From: Actinoplanes couchii
Lineage (GTDB): Bacteria; Actinomycetota; Actinomycetes; Mycobacteriales; Micromonosporaceae
Assembly: GCF_016862075.1 (NCBI RefSeq)
Contig: NZ_BOMG01000092.1
Span: 60,181-124,180, forward strand
Direction: 5' to 3'
DNA length: 64,000 bases
Under the pieces are notes generated by a model, which ran no database searches, was not told the origin of the DNA, and worked only from the letters and a program-made list of their open reading frames with translations. A program made the position numbers and the translations under genes. This document shows, piece after piece, positions 16,235 through 24,733 of the stretch (its first letter is position 1; the number at the start of each line of letters is the position of its first letter).

Positions 16235-17014
16235 GTGCAACGACGCACCCTGTTCACCGCCGCCCTGTCCACGGTGACGGCCGGATCCCTCGGCATCGCC
16301 GGGACCGGCACCGCCTCCGCCGCGGCCCTCGACCCGGCGCTGCCGCCCGGCGGCAACTTCGACCTGTCCGTGTGGTCGCTGCAACTGCCCGTCGGATCCC
16401 CCGGCAGCCCCGAGACCATCTCCGCGGCGCGGCTCAAAGCCGGTTACACGAACCCGTCCTACTTCTGGACCGACAAGAACGACGGCTCGATGACGTTCTG
16501 GGCCCCGGAAAAAGGCGTGACCACACCGAACTCGAACTATGCCCGCTCCGAACTGCGCGAGATGAACCCGGACGGCAGCGCCGCGAACTGGACCCTGTCC
16601 GGCGACCACACGCTGAACGCCCAACTCCGCATCGTCTCGGTGACCAAGAACGTGGCGGTCGGCCAGGTGAAACTCGGCACCGGCGGAACGTCGACAAAAC
16701 CGCTGGCCGAGCTGTACTACCGGCCCAACGGCGACATCTACCTGGGAACCCAGAACTCCCCCGACGCCAGCGGGCAGACCCTGCACAAGGTGGGCAGTGT
16801 CGCGCTGGGCACAAAATGGACCTACACCCTGAACGTCAACGGCAAAAAACTGAACCTGACGATCAACGGTACGCGGACCACGTACACGATCCCGTCGGCA
16901 TTCCATCCCTACCGCCAGTATTTCAAGGCCGGCTCCTACAACCAGTCGTCCTCGGAGAGCACCACCAACGGCGCGAAGGTGAAGTTCTACACGCTGACCG
17001 TGAAACACGCCTGA
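16235..17014 (+). CDS. Secreted PL7-family alginate lyase-like protein with altered QIH motif
   Basis: A 259-aa exported protein of the polysaccharide lyase 7 (alginate lyase 2) fold. An RR-type signal (QRRTLFTAALSTVTAGSLG) ends near TASAA, so Tat or Sec export is expected. PL7 hallmarks are RSELRE near residue 105 and YFKAGSYNQ near 230. The third hallmark, Q(I/V)H, reads QVK: the His that normally helps catalysis is replaced by Lys. It may be inactive, altered, or a binding protein. GTG 16235 follows AGAGG by 8 nt. A perfect hairpin terminator follows at 17032. Confidence 0.85.
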   Translation: MQRRTLFTAALSTVTAGSLGIAGTGTASAAALDPALPPGGNFDLSVWSLQLPVGSPGSPETISAARLKAGYTNPSYFWTDKNDGSMTFWAPEKGVTTPNSNYARSELREMNPDGSAANWTLSGDHTLNAQLRIVSVTKNVAVGQVKLGTGGTSTKPLAELYYRPNGDIYLGTQNSPDASGQTLHKVGSVALGTKWTYTLNVNGKKLNLTINGTRTTYTIPSAFHPYRQYFKAGSYNQSSSESTTNGAKVKFYTLTVKHA

Positions 17015-17031
17015 TCCAGCCCGAAGCCCGG

Positions 17032-17055
17032 GGTGCAGGGGTTTTCCCCTGCACC
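17032..17055 (+). terminator. Hairpin terminator after alginate-lyase-like gene
   Basis: GGTGCAGGGG and CCCCTGCACC pair perfectly around a TTTT loop, 17 nt after the stop codon. Confidence 0.8.
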
Positions 17056-17149
17056 GTCAGCGTCGCCGCCGGCCGCGGCGAGGAAAGCGTCGCCACACCG
17101 CGTTTGGCATCCTAGGAGGCTGGGTTGCAGGCCCTTGCCGCCCGGCCAC

Positions 17150-17339
17150 GCCTGGCAGAGGCGCGGCCGGAAAGGTGAGCCCAGAAAGGTGAGGCCGGAA
17201 GGGTGCGGCCGGAAGGGTGCGGCCGGAAGGGTGCGGCCGGCAGAGACTCAGCCAGAAGGGGCGCGGCTGACAGAGACTCGGCCGGAGGGAACGCGGCCGA
17301 CAGAGACGCGACCGGCGGGAACACGGCCGACAGAGATGC
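17150..17339 (-). repeat. Degenerate 14/15-bp tandem array downstream of MFS gene
   Basis: On the minus strand, about 13 units follow the stop of the MFS gene after ~25 bp. The first seven are 15 bp (for example GCGTCTCTGTCGGCC), then five are 14 bp (GCACCCTTCCGGCC, three times identical), and the last is 15 bp. The change of unit length by one base argues against coding. The array fills most of the 350-bp gap at 17015-17364. Apart from it and the terminator, I see nothing else there. Confidence 0.75.
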
Positions 17340-17364
17340 GGCCGGCCTGGCGCGCCTCGCCGCG

Positions 17365-18561
17365 TCACGAGTGGAAAGCGCCGACCAGGTGGTTCCGCCG
17401 GGATTCGCGGGCGGCCAGGATCGCCGCGACCGTGGTGGCCACGGCAGCCGCCGCGATCAGGGCGGTGACCGGGCCCGAACGATCGGCGATCGCACCGGCC
17501 AGAGTCGAACCGGCGGCGATGGCGCTCACCCCGGCCGCGGCGATCATCGTGAAGGCCTCGACAGCGCGCCCGGGCGGCGCGGTGCGCCCGGCCAGGCTGA
17601 ACTTGAGCACCCCGGTCGGCCCCAGACCGAGCCCCAGGACGAACAGCGCACCGGCGAACACCAGCGGCGTGCCCGTCAGCGCGGCCGCCCCGGCGGCGAG
17701 CCCGCACAGCAGGAGCAGCCCGGCGATCCGCAGGGCCGGACGCCCACCCTGCAGCCTGGTCCCCCAGACCAGGGCCCCGGTCAGACTGCCGACCGAGATC
17801 GCCGCGTACATCAGCCCGGCCCGCTCGGTGAACAGCGCCGCCGCCGACACCTGAACCATGCCGATGACCAGCCCATGACCGATCCCGGCAAGCAGAGCGG
17901 TCCGCACTCCGGCACTGCTCAGAGCACCCGCGAGCCCGGCCCGCCGGTCCCCCGGCACTCCCCGCACGGCCTGCCAGGAGCGGGAGGCCCGGCTGGTCGC
18001 CAGGAGCAGGGCTCCGCCGGTGAACAGGGCCGCACACAGCAGGATCGCGGTGGCCGGGGTGGTGAACGGCAGGGCGGCCGTCAGCAGCAGCGGCCCCACC
18101 AGCACCGGGGCCTCGAACATCACCGACGACAGGGTCATCGCGGTGGGCAGCATCGGCACCGGCACCAGTGTCGGCCACAACGCCCGCATGCTGGCGTTGA
18201 CCTGGGGCTCGCAGGCACCGGACAGGAATGCGCACACCAGGACCGCGGCGAGGACTCCGGAGTTCCCGGCCAGCACCAGCCCCACGATCGCGAGCGTCTG
18301 CACCCCGGCCGCGGTCAGCAGAACTCTCGTCTGCCCGAGGCGGTCGATCAGACGCCCCTGCACGACCATGCCGAGAGCGGTCCCGGCCCCGAGGAACCCG
18401 ACGGCCAGCCCGGCGGACGCGAACCCGCCTTCGGAGCGTTGCACGAGCAGGAGCACGGCGAGGCCGAGCATCCCGACCGGGAGGGAGGCGAGCACCGCTC
18501 CGGCGGCCGGACGGCACACACCGGGCTGACGGAACACGGACAGGAAGGAACCCGGGGACAT
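17365..18561 (-). CDS. MFS transporter
   Basis: A 398-aa protein with about 12 hydrophobic helices and an MFS loop motif (GRLIDRLGQTRVLL near residue 70). Glycine-rich helices (GFLGAGTALGMV) and lack of large loops fit the MFS_1 efflux group. Substrate unknown. It is monocistronic, with a 136-bp gap to the kinase gene upstream. Its 3' flank is the degenerate tandem array at 17150-17339. Confidence 0.85.
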   Translation of the reverse strand: MSPGSFLSVFRQPGVCRPAAGAVLASLPVGMLGLAVLLLVQRSEGGFASAGLAVGFLGAGTALGMVVQGRLIDRLGQTRVLLTAAGVQTLAIVGLVLAGNSGVLAAVLVCAFLSGACEPQVNASMRALWPTLVPVPMLPTAMTLSSVMFEAPVLVGPLLLTAALPFTTPATAILLCAALFTGGALLLATSRASRSWQAVRGVPGDRRAGLAGALSSAGVRTALLAGIGHGLVIGMVQVSAAALFTERAGLMYAAISVGSLTGALVWGTRLQGGRPALRIAGLLLLCGLAAGAAALTGTPLVFAGALFVLGLGLGPTGVLKFSLAGRTAPPGRAVEAFTMIAAAGVSAIAAGSTLAGAIADRSGPVTALIAAAAVATTVAAILAARESRRNHLVGAFHS

Positions 18562-18697
18562 CCGGTGTCACTCCTCGACAAGCGAAGGTCACCGGTGTCC
18601 GGGCGGGCACCGCGCACAGCCCGCATCAACAGGCCGTGGCGCAGCACCCAGCCTGCTCGAATTCACCCCGGCCCACAAGCCGGTGGTGACGAGCGGC

Positions 18698-20449
18698 TCA
18701 GAACTCGGATCTGGTCAGCAGCGCCCACCGCAGGTTGTCGCCCGCCCCGCACGCCTTGAGAACCAGCTGGTCACCCATGGTCCCGGAGGCGGCGACACAT
18801 AGATCCGACACGACCTCCCGCAGCCAGAAGTAGCGCAGCCCACCCGAGATCCCCTTCGGCTCGAGCCGGTAGTACTGGTTGTCCGGGCTGTCGTAACAGC
18901 CCATCGACATCAGCCCGGTGCCCGCCTCCACCGCGTACGCGCCGGGCACGTCGACACACATCCCGTCGACGATGTTCTGGATCCAGTACAGGTGGTAACC
19001 CTCACCGGTGGACCGGGGGATGAACTTCCACTCCTGGTTGTCGACCTCGGTCGGGCGGCACGCGAAGTGCGCGATCGGGGTCTCGCTGGGATTCGACTCG
19101 TACGAGGGCATGTCGAAGCAGTGGCCGGTGCCGAGGTTCCGTACGAAATAGGCCTTCGACTCGGTGGCGGCGCCATCGGCGACCTTGACCTTCGGCAGAC
19201 CGGTCTGTTTCGACGTCTCCACTGCGGAGGTGCCTGCTTTGGTACGCGAGGGCGAGGCCGCCGTCCGGGACGGGGTGGTGACGGCGCCGTCGCCTCCGGA
19301 ACCGGCACCGGTGGCCGGCCGGTGGGTGGCGCCACCGCCGGCAGCGGCGGCCGGGGCGGGGGCGCTGGCCGATGGCCGGGTGGCCGCCGACACGGCGGGC
19401 CCGGCGGCGCCGGAGGTCATCGCCTGCGGCATCGCGATCACCGGGTCCGTGGTCCGGGTCAGCGCCCAGGCCCCCACCGACACCCCGAGCAGCACGACTG
19501 CCACGCCCGCCGCGGCCGCGACGAGAACCCGGCGGCTGCCCTTGGCCGGCTCCTCCAGCGACGGTGCGGACGGCTTTCCCGGCGGCATCTCCACCGGCTG
19601 GTCGGCCGGCTTCTCCACCGGGGCCGGGGGAATCCGGTCGGGGTGGATCAGCATGTCGAGCAGGGCGGTGGCGGTCGGCCGGTCGGCCGGGTTCTTGGCC
19701 AGCGCCCGGGTCACGATGGTGCGCAGCGGCTCCGGAACCCCGTCCAGGTTGGGTTCCTTGGTGAGGATCCCGGCGACCACCCCGGTCGGCGTATCGGCGT
19801 GGAACGGGGTGCGCCCGGTGGCCGCGTAGGTGACGACGGCGCCCCAGGAGAAGACGTCGGCGGCCGGCCCCACGGCGTCACTCTTGAGGTCGAATCGTTC
19901 CGGGGCCATGTACGACACGGTGCCGACGACCTGCCCGGAGCGGGTGTGGTCGGTGGTCGCCTCGAAGGCCCGCGCGATCCCGAAGTCGATCACCTTCGGC
20001 GAGCCGAGCGAGAACAGCACGTTGGAAGGTTTCAGATCCCGGTGGATCACCCCGGCGCCGTGGATGGCGGTCAGGGCGGTGGCCGTCCCGATCGCCACAC
20101 CATGCAGGTCACCGCCGGTCAGCGGGCCGCGCTCGGCGACCACCCGGGTGAGACTGGGCCCGTCCACGTACTCGACCACCAGGTACGGCGTCGAGTGGTC
20201 GGGGTCGGCGTCGACCACCGCGGCGGTGCTGAACGACGGCACCTTGCGGGCGCTCTCCACCTCGCTGCGGAACCGGGCCCGGAACTCGTCCTGGTCGGCG
20301 TACTCCGGCCGGATGACTTTGACCGCGACCTGTCTGCCGTCCGGCGTCCGGCCGAGGTAGACACTTCCCATCCCGCCCTCGCCCAGGCGGCCGATCAGTT
20401 CGTACCGCCCCAGCCGGGCGGGATCGTTGGGGCGCAACGGCAGAGTCAC
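18698..20449 (-). CDS. Membrane Ser/Thr protein kinase with ricin-B-like C-terminal domain
   Basis: A 583-aa Hanks-type kinase. The kinase domain spans residues ~15-270, with GEGGMG, AVKVIRPE, HRDLKPSNVL, DFGIAR and SYMAPERF all intact, so it should be active. A Pro-rich juxtamembrane segment leads to a TM helix near residues 308-330. Then comes a Ser/Thr/Pro/Ala linker of ~100 residues and an extracellular ~145-residue domain with ricin-type lectin features (TGHCFDMP, NQEWKF, GMCVDVPG, DNQYYRL). It probably senses a wall or extracellular glycan. GTG 20449 has AGAGGAA 8 nt upstream and matches the usual family start. Confidence 0.9.
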   Translation of the reverse strand: MTLPLRPNDPARLGRYELIGRLGEGGMGSVYLGRTPDGRQVAVKVIRPEYADQDEFRARFRSEVESARKVPSFSTAAVVDADPDHSTPYLVVEYVDGPSLTRVVAERGPLTGGDLHGVAIGTATALTAIHGAGVIHRDLKPSNVLFSLGSPKVIDFGIARAFEATTDHTRSGQVVGTVSYMAPERFDLKSDAVGPAADVFSWGAVVTYAATGRTPFHADTPTGVVAGILTKEPNLDGVPEPLRTIVTRALAKNPADRPTATALLDMLIHPDRIPPAPVEKPADQPVEMPPGKPSAPSLEEPAKGSRRVLVAAAAGVAVVLLGVSVGAWALTRTTDPVIAMPQAMTSGAAGPAVSAATRPSASAPAPAAAAGGGATHRPATGAGSGGDGAVTTPSRTAASPSRTKAGTSAVETSKQTGLPKVKVADGAATESKAYFVRNLGTGHCFDMPSYESNPSETPIAHFACRPTEVDNQEWKFIPRSTGEGYHLYWIQNIVDGMCVDVPGAYAVEAGTGLMSMGCYDSPDNQYYRLEPKGISGGLRYFWLREVVSDLCVAASGTMGDQLVLKACGAGDNLRWALLTRSEF

Positions 20450-20676
20450 GATCGGCGTTCCTCTGTAGACGTGACGGGGCACATGGGCCGCGAGCGTACC
20501 GGACGATCACCAACGGCATACGCCCAGGAAACGGGCAGCATTCCTTACATATCCGGGCCGTCCCGGGATCGGCGATTCGCACCCCGCCGGTCGGGCCGGA
20601 AGCCGCCGAGCACCGTCTGATCGACGCGCTGTTGCAGAATGGCCACGGGAGAATCCGCTGGTCGAGGGAGTTCGGG

Positions 20677-21426
20677 ATGGGCGACGATGCGCTGCGGTTC
20701 GAGGTTCTCGGGCCGGTTCGCGCGTATCGGGGCGACGAACCGGTCGACGTCGGGCCGCGTAACCAGCAGGCGGTGCTCGGGCTGCTGCTGTTGCGGGCCG
20801 GGCAGCCGGTGTCCATCGCCGAGATCATCGGCGTGTTGTGGGGCACCGATCCGCCGGAGAACGGCGAGGACATCGTGCTGCGCTACATCGGCGGGCTGCG
20901 CCGGGTCCTCGACCCGTACCGGACGTCGCTGATCGCGTTCACCGACGGTGGTTACGTGCTGCGCGCGCCGGAGAGCACCGTCGACACCGGGGCGTTCCGG
21001 GCGGCCGTGGGCCGGGCCCGGGACGAGCACCGGACCGGCAACCTCGGCGAGGCCACCGGTGAGGTGCGGCGGGTGCTGGAGAAGTGGCGGTCCGAGCCGC
21101 TGACCGGGCTGACCGGGCCGGTGTTCGACGCGGCGCGGGCGAAACTGGGCGCGGAGCGGGCGACGGCCGCCGAACTGCTGGCGCCCCCGGCGCCTTCCCC
21201 GGCACCTGCGCCCTCACCCGCGCAGACCCGCGTGATGCCGGCTCAGGCTCCGATGGCCGCGAGCACCAAGGCGGAACTCGCCAGAACCATGGTCGAGCTG
21301 ATCCCACCGAAGGAGAAGTCTCTGCCGCAGACCCGGGTCATGCAGCCGGAACCGGACCACCCGGTGCCGGTCGACCCGTGGGACGGCCACGACCTGTTCC
21401 CACCCGACCCGCTGGCGATGAGCTAA
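20677..21426 (+). CDS. Short SARP/AfsR-like DNA-binding protein
   Basis: A 249-aa protein. Residues 1-95 form the OmpR-like winged helix typical of SARP/AfsR regulators (LRFEVLGPVRAY, NQQAVLGLLLLRAGQPVS, YIGGLRRVLDP). The following bacterial transcriptional activation domain is cut short at ~155 and replaced by a Pro/Ala-rich, probably disordered tail containing two QTRVM motifs. There is no ATPase domain. GGGAG lies 7 nt before ATG 20677. It is divergent from the Ser/Thr kinase, and AfsK/AfsR-type kinase-regulator coupling is a reasonable but unproven idea. Confidence 0.8.
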   Translation: MGDDALRFEVLGPVRAYRGDEPVDVGPRNQQAVLGLLLLRAGQPVSIAEIIGVLWGTDPPENGEDIVLRYIGGLRRVLDPYRTSLIAFTDGGYVLRAPESTVDTGAFRAAVGRARDEHRTGNLGEATGEVRRVLEKWRSEPLTGLTGPVFDAARAKLGAERATAAELLAPPAPSPAPAPSPAQTRVMPAQAPMAASTKAELARTMVELIPPKEKSLPQTRVMQPEPDHPVPVDPWDGHDLFPPDPLAMS

Positions 21427-21547
21427 CGCCCGGGCCGCCGCCCGCGCGGCCGCAACCGTTGCCGGCAACGACGGTGCCGGTCGTGGGTGCGGGCCGAGAA
21501 CACCCGCCAGGCCAGCCACATCCGGAACGGGGGTGTGCACCTGCTGG

Positions 21548-22147
21548 TCAGCATGCCGTCCCGCTGGTCATGGCCCGCCGGCCGCGGGTCACGGTCAGGG
21601 CGTGCTCGACGGTACGGAACACCGGGAACGCCGTGGCCAGCCGCATGGTCCGCAGCACCGCCTGCAGGAACGGCGACGCCCCGGCGAGCACCAGCTCCCC
21701 GCGCCGCCGTTGCACGGTGTTGCGCCCGCGGACCAGGGCGCCGACCCCGATCGAGTCGACGGTGCCGGCCGCGGCGAGGTCGACGACGACGGTGAGCCGG
21801 GCCGAGGCGGCCGCTTCGAGCACCGACCACAGCTCGACTGCCGCGTCCAGGTCGACGTCGCCGTCGACGGTCACGATCGCGGCGGTCGGTTCGAGGCGGA
21901 GCTTGACCCGGTCGGTGCCGGCGTGCCGGGGCCGCGGGCCGGGCGGCAGGATCACCAGGTCGGCGGCGCAGGCGGGGCAGTGGTGCGGGCCCCGGGCGAA
22001 CGCCGTCCCGGTCCAGCCGCTGGACTCCATCGCGACGTAGACGACCTCGGTGTCGTGCATCCCGCAGCCGTCGGACGTCGTGCTGGTGCCGCACCCGTCA
22101 CAGATCAGTTGTACTCCCGCGCCGTGTCCGGCCGATACCGCAGTCAT
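21548..22147 (-). CDS. STAS-domain protein with Cys-rich N-terminal half
   Basis: A 199-aa protein. The C-terminal half is a STAS domain of the anti-sigma-factor-antagonist type (VVVDLAAAGTVDSIGVGALV) with the phosphorylatable Ser after Asp. The N-terminal ~75 residues contain paired cysteines (ICDGCG, DGCG, HHCPACA) that look like a zinc-ribbon-like unit. GGAGGAG lies 7 nt before ATG 22147. It may take part in partner switching with anti-sigma kinases; none is adjacent. The promoter region holds repeated GTGACAG/CTGTCAC motifs. Confidence 0.8.
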   Translation of the reverse strand: MTAVSAGHGAGVQLICDGCGTSTTSDGCGMHDTEVVYVAMESSGWTGTAFARGPHHCPACAADLVILPPGPRPRHAGTDRVKLRLEPTAAIVTVDGDVDLDAAVELWSVLEAAASARLTVVVDLAAAGTVDSIGVGALVRGRNTVQRRRGELVLAGASPFLQAVLRTMRLATAFPVFRTVEHALTVTRGRRAMTSGTAC

Positions 22148-22161
22148 CCGCCCGCTCCTCC

Positions 22162-22265
22162 CTGTCACCACCGAGCTTCGCCGACCGATTTGACTGTGAC
22201 TCCGCGACCATGTGACAGACACGTGACAGTACGGCGAGATCGGGAAATGTCGCACGACTGTCACG
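22162..22265. promoter_or_regulatory. Cluster of CTGTCAC/GTGACAG motifs upstream of STAS gene
   Basis: The 7-mer occurs at 22162 (CTGTCAC), 22212 and 22223 (GTGACAG, 11 bp apart), and 22258 (CTGTCAC), all between the STAS gene and the permease terminator. Four occurrences in both orientations within 105 bp suggest a regulator-binding region. The regulator is unknown. Confidence 0.35.
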
Positions 22266-22325
22266 GGACCGCTCGTAGACCGTCGCACGCCCCCGGCAGA
22301 GTCCTGGGCGAGCTGATCACTCGGT

Positions 22326-22365
22326 GTCCGGTGTGGCGGGCCCGCACCGCCCGTCCACACCGGAC
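22326..22365 (-). terminator. Hairpin terminator after APC permease gene
   Basis: GTCCGGTGTGG (22326-22336) and CCACACCGGAC (22355-22365) are perfect 11-bp complements, 7 nt past the permease stop codon. Confidence 0.7.
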
Positions 22366-22372
22366 GCACTTC

Positions 22373-23782
22373 TCAGCGGTCGCCGCCGGTGCGCAGCAGG
22401 CTGTGCCGGTACCCGTAGAGGCCGTAGATCAACAACCCGGCGAGCAGCCACACCCCGAACCGGATCCAGGTGTCCAGCGGCAGGTCGGACATCAGATAGA
22501 CGGCGAAACCCACACCGATCAGCGGGAGTACGGGCGACCACGGCACCCGGTACGGCCGTGGCATGTCCGGGCGGGTCCGGCGCAACACGATCACCCCGAT
22601 GTTGACCACCACGAACGCGAACAGGGTGCCGATGTTGACCAGCTCCACGATGGTGCCGAGCGGGATCAGCGCGGCCAGGATCGAGATCAGCACCCCGAGC
22701 GTGATCGTCAGCCGGGCCGGGGTGCCGTACCGCTGATTGACCGTCGCCATCCGCCGGGGCAGCAGACCGTCCCGGCACATGGCGAAGAAGATCCGGGTCT
22801 GACCGTAGAAGATCACCAGGACGACGCTGGTGATCGCGACCACCGCGCCCAGGGCCAGGATCCCGGCCGCCCAGCTCATCCCGGCCCCCTGGTCGAGGGC
22901 GGCGGCCAGCGGCGCGTCGCTGTCCTTCATCTGGTCCGGGCTGGCGATGCCGAGCGCGCCGACCGTGGTCAGCACGTAGAACACCGTGCAGATGACGAGC
23001 GAGCCGATGATCGCCCAGGGCAGGTCACGGGCCGGGTTGCGGGCTTCCTCGCTGCCGGTGGAGACCGCGTCGAAGCCGATGTACGCGAAGAAGATGATCG
23101 CCGCGGCGGCGGTCACCCCGTCGGCGCCGGCCGGGGCGAACGGCTGGAAGTTGGCGGTGCTGAAGTTGGCGAACGCCACCACGATGAAGAAGACCAGCAC
23201 CGCGAGCTTGATCCCGACCATCACCAGGTTGACCCGGGCACTCTCGGACACCCCGCGGACCAGCAGGAACGTGATGGCGAGCACCACCACGACGGCCGGC
23301 AGGTTGAAGACGCCACCGTCCTCCGGCGACTTCGCGATCGCGTCCGGGAGCGCGACCCCGAACGCCGCGTCCAGGAACGCGTTCAGGTTGCCGCCCCAGC
23401 CGATCGCGATGCCGGCGACGGACACCCCGTACTCCAGGATCAGGTCCCAGCCGATCACCCACGCGACCAGTTCGCCCAGGGTGGCGTAGGTGTAGGTGTA
23501 GGCGCTGCCGGACACCGGGATCGACGACGCCAGCTCGGCGTAGGACAGCGCCGAGAACACGCAGGCCACCGCGGCCAGCACGAACGACAGGATCACCGCG
23601 GGCCCGGCGATCCCGGCCCCTTTGCCGATCACCACGAAGATGCCGGTGCCGATGATCGCGCCGACCCCCATCGCGGTCAGCTGGGTGCGCCCGACGGCCC
23701 GTTTGAGTTCGGCCCCCTCCTCCCCCGCCCGGTCGACCAGCGACCCGACATCCCGGATCGCGAACACTCCCGCTTTCGCCAT
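22373..23782 (-). CDS. APC-family amino acid permease
   Basis: A 469-aa integral membrane transporter of the amino acid-polyamine-organocation superfamily, cationic amino acid transporter-like branch. TM1 contains the substrate-loop motif GVGAIIGTGIFVVIG. Further hallmarks are YAELASSIPVSGSAYTYTY, FFAYIGFDAVSTGSEEARNP and RIFFAMCRDGLLP. About 12-14 helices are predicted. ATG 23782 has GAGGGGG about 7 nt upstream. It is monocistronic with its own terminator. Probable role is uptake of amino acids; specificity is not readable. Confidence 0.9.
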   Translation of the reverse strand: MAKAGVFAIRDVGSLVDRAGEEGAELKRAVGRTQLTAMGVGAIIGTGIFVVIGKGAGIAGPAVILSFVLAAVACVFSALSYAELASSIPVSGSAYTYTYATLGELVAWVIGWDLILEYGVSVAGIAIGWGGNLNAFLDAAFGVALPDAIAKSPEDGGVFNLPAVVVVLAITFLLVRGVSESARVNLVMVGIKLAVLVFFIVVAFANFSTANFQPFAPAGADGVTAAAAIIFFAYIGFDAVSTGSEEARNPARDLPWAIIGSLVICTVFYVLTTVGALGIASPDQMKDSDAPLAAALDQGAGMSWAAGILALGAVVAITSVVLVIFYGQTRIFFAMCRDGLLPRRMATVNQRYGTPARLTITLGVLISILAALIPLGTIVELVNIGTLFAFVVVNIGVIVLRRTRPDMPRPYRVPWSPVLPLIGVGFAVYLMSDLPLDTWIRFGVWLLAGLLIYGLYGYRHSLLRTGGDR

Positions 23783-23917
23783 GCTGCGCCCCCTCACGCC
23801 GTCTCCGATCACCGTCTGCCCACGTGGAGCCGGACGCAACCGCAACACCGTGATCCGAAAACTCGGACCGCCCGAGTTGCCGAACATCGGAACCCGTGGA
23901 TGAAAGCGGCGGGGGCG

Positions 23918-23962
23918 GCGTGCCGGACCGGGAAGGTGTGTGGGATCCCCGGCCCGGCACGC
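23918..23962 (-). terminator. Hairpin terminator after MelC1-like gene
   Basis: Arms 23918-23932 and 23948-23962 pair over 15 bp with one mismatch and a 15-nt loop. The hairpin starts 8 nt beyond the stop of the minus-strand gene at 23970. Confidence 0.65.
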
Positions 23963-23969
23963 TGACCTG

Positions 23970-24488
23970 TCAGCCCTTGGCGGGCCTGGAGGTGACGGCC
24001 GCGGAGGGCGTGGCCGATGCGGGGACCGAGGCCGAGGCGGAGGGCGACGCGGACGCCGACGCCGGGGCGGAGGTCGAGGGGGTGGCGGCGGGCACCGGGA
24101 GGAGCAGGTCGGGGCAGGTCGCGCTCGGCTCCTCCGGGTGTGCGAGCTTCAGGCCGTCGAGCACCTTGACCGTGGCCTTGGTGATGTTACGGACGGACTT
24201 CTCCGGCTTGAAGGCCACCACCGCGCTGGTGTACTGCCCGTCCGCCTGCGGATAGACCACCAGGCGGATGCCGTCGACGTACGAGCAGGCCGTCTTGCCG
24301 CTGCCCCAGCCCATGATCTGGACGCCGTGATAGTTCTCGTAGAAACCGGTCTTCCTGGGCGCCTGGTCCACGTCAGGAGCGGAAACCGTAGCGGAGGAGA
24401 CCGCGGTGGTGGCGGCCATCGCCGTGCCCGCGGCGGCCAGCGCACCGGCCGTCGCGATCAGGACGGTGATCTGTTTGGAGATCTTCAT
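23970..24488 (-). CDS. Secreted protein resembling tyrosinase cofactor MelC1, divergent from melC operon
   Basis: A 172-aa exported protein with a Sec-type signal (ITVLIATAGALAAAGTAMA). Its core follows the MelC1 pattern: FYENYHGVQIMG, VDGIRLVV, ADGQYTSAVVAFKP, then VKVLDGLKL. These correspond to the MelC1 YRGRRI, DGRPLHV, ADG-Y-S-V and C-terminal helix elements. The His-rich copper-handling residues of classical MelC1 are missing. The C-terminal ~45 residues are a Ser/Ala/Pro tail. It sits divergently from the recognised melC1-melC2 pair. The MelC1 link is a pattern match by eye; it might have another role. Confidence 0.55.
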   Translation of the reverse strand: MKISKQITVLIATAGALAAAGTAMAATTAVSSATVSAPDVDQAPRKTGFYENYHGVQIMGWGSGKTACSYVDGIRLVVYPQADGQYTSAVVAFKPEKSVRNITKATVKVLDGLKLAHPEEPSATCPDLLLPVPAATPSTSAPASASASPSASASVPASATPSAAVTSRPAKG

Positions 24489-24733
24489 TGAAATCATCAC
24501 CCAACACGCCATTCATCGACGTTCGAAAGAGTATTTCCGGATAGGGCTGCCGACGATATCCCGATACTACCCGGGAACAATTCAACGACACGGCCCCGGC
24601 CCGAATGACCGGATCCTTCAGGTGACATTATTCATGATGATTCCTACGCCCGATGGACACGATTATGTGAGAGGAAGCCGATCTGCTTACATGGGCCGGA
24701 ACACGACAAATCACCTCCCAGAGAAGGATCTCC
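24489..24733. promoter_or_regulatory. AT-richer divergent promoter region of melC locus
   Basis: This 245-bp gap separates the divergent MelC1-like gene and melC1 and is visibly lower in GC than its surroundings. GTGACA, then 17 bp, then TACGCC is one possible promoter for the plus-strand genes (24621-24649). AAGGAT 5 nt before ATG 24734 is the ribosome binding site. No clear operator was found. Confidence 0.4.

Noticed and set aside
17150..17339. Possible repetitive coding region
   Set aside because: The unit length changes from 15 to 14 bp within the array, which would break any reading frame.
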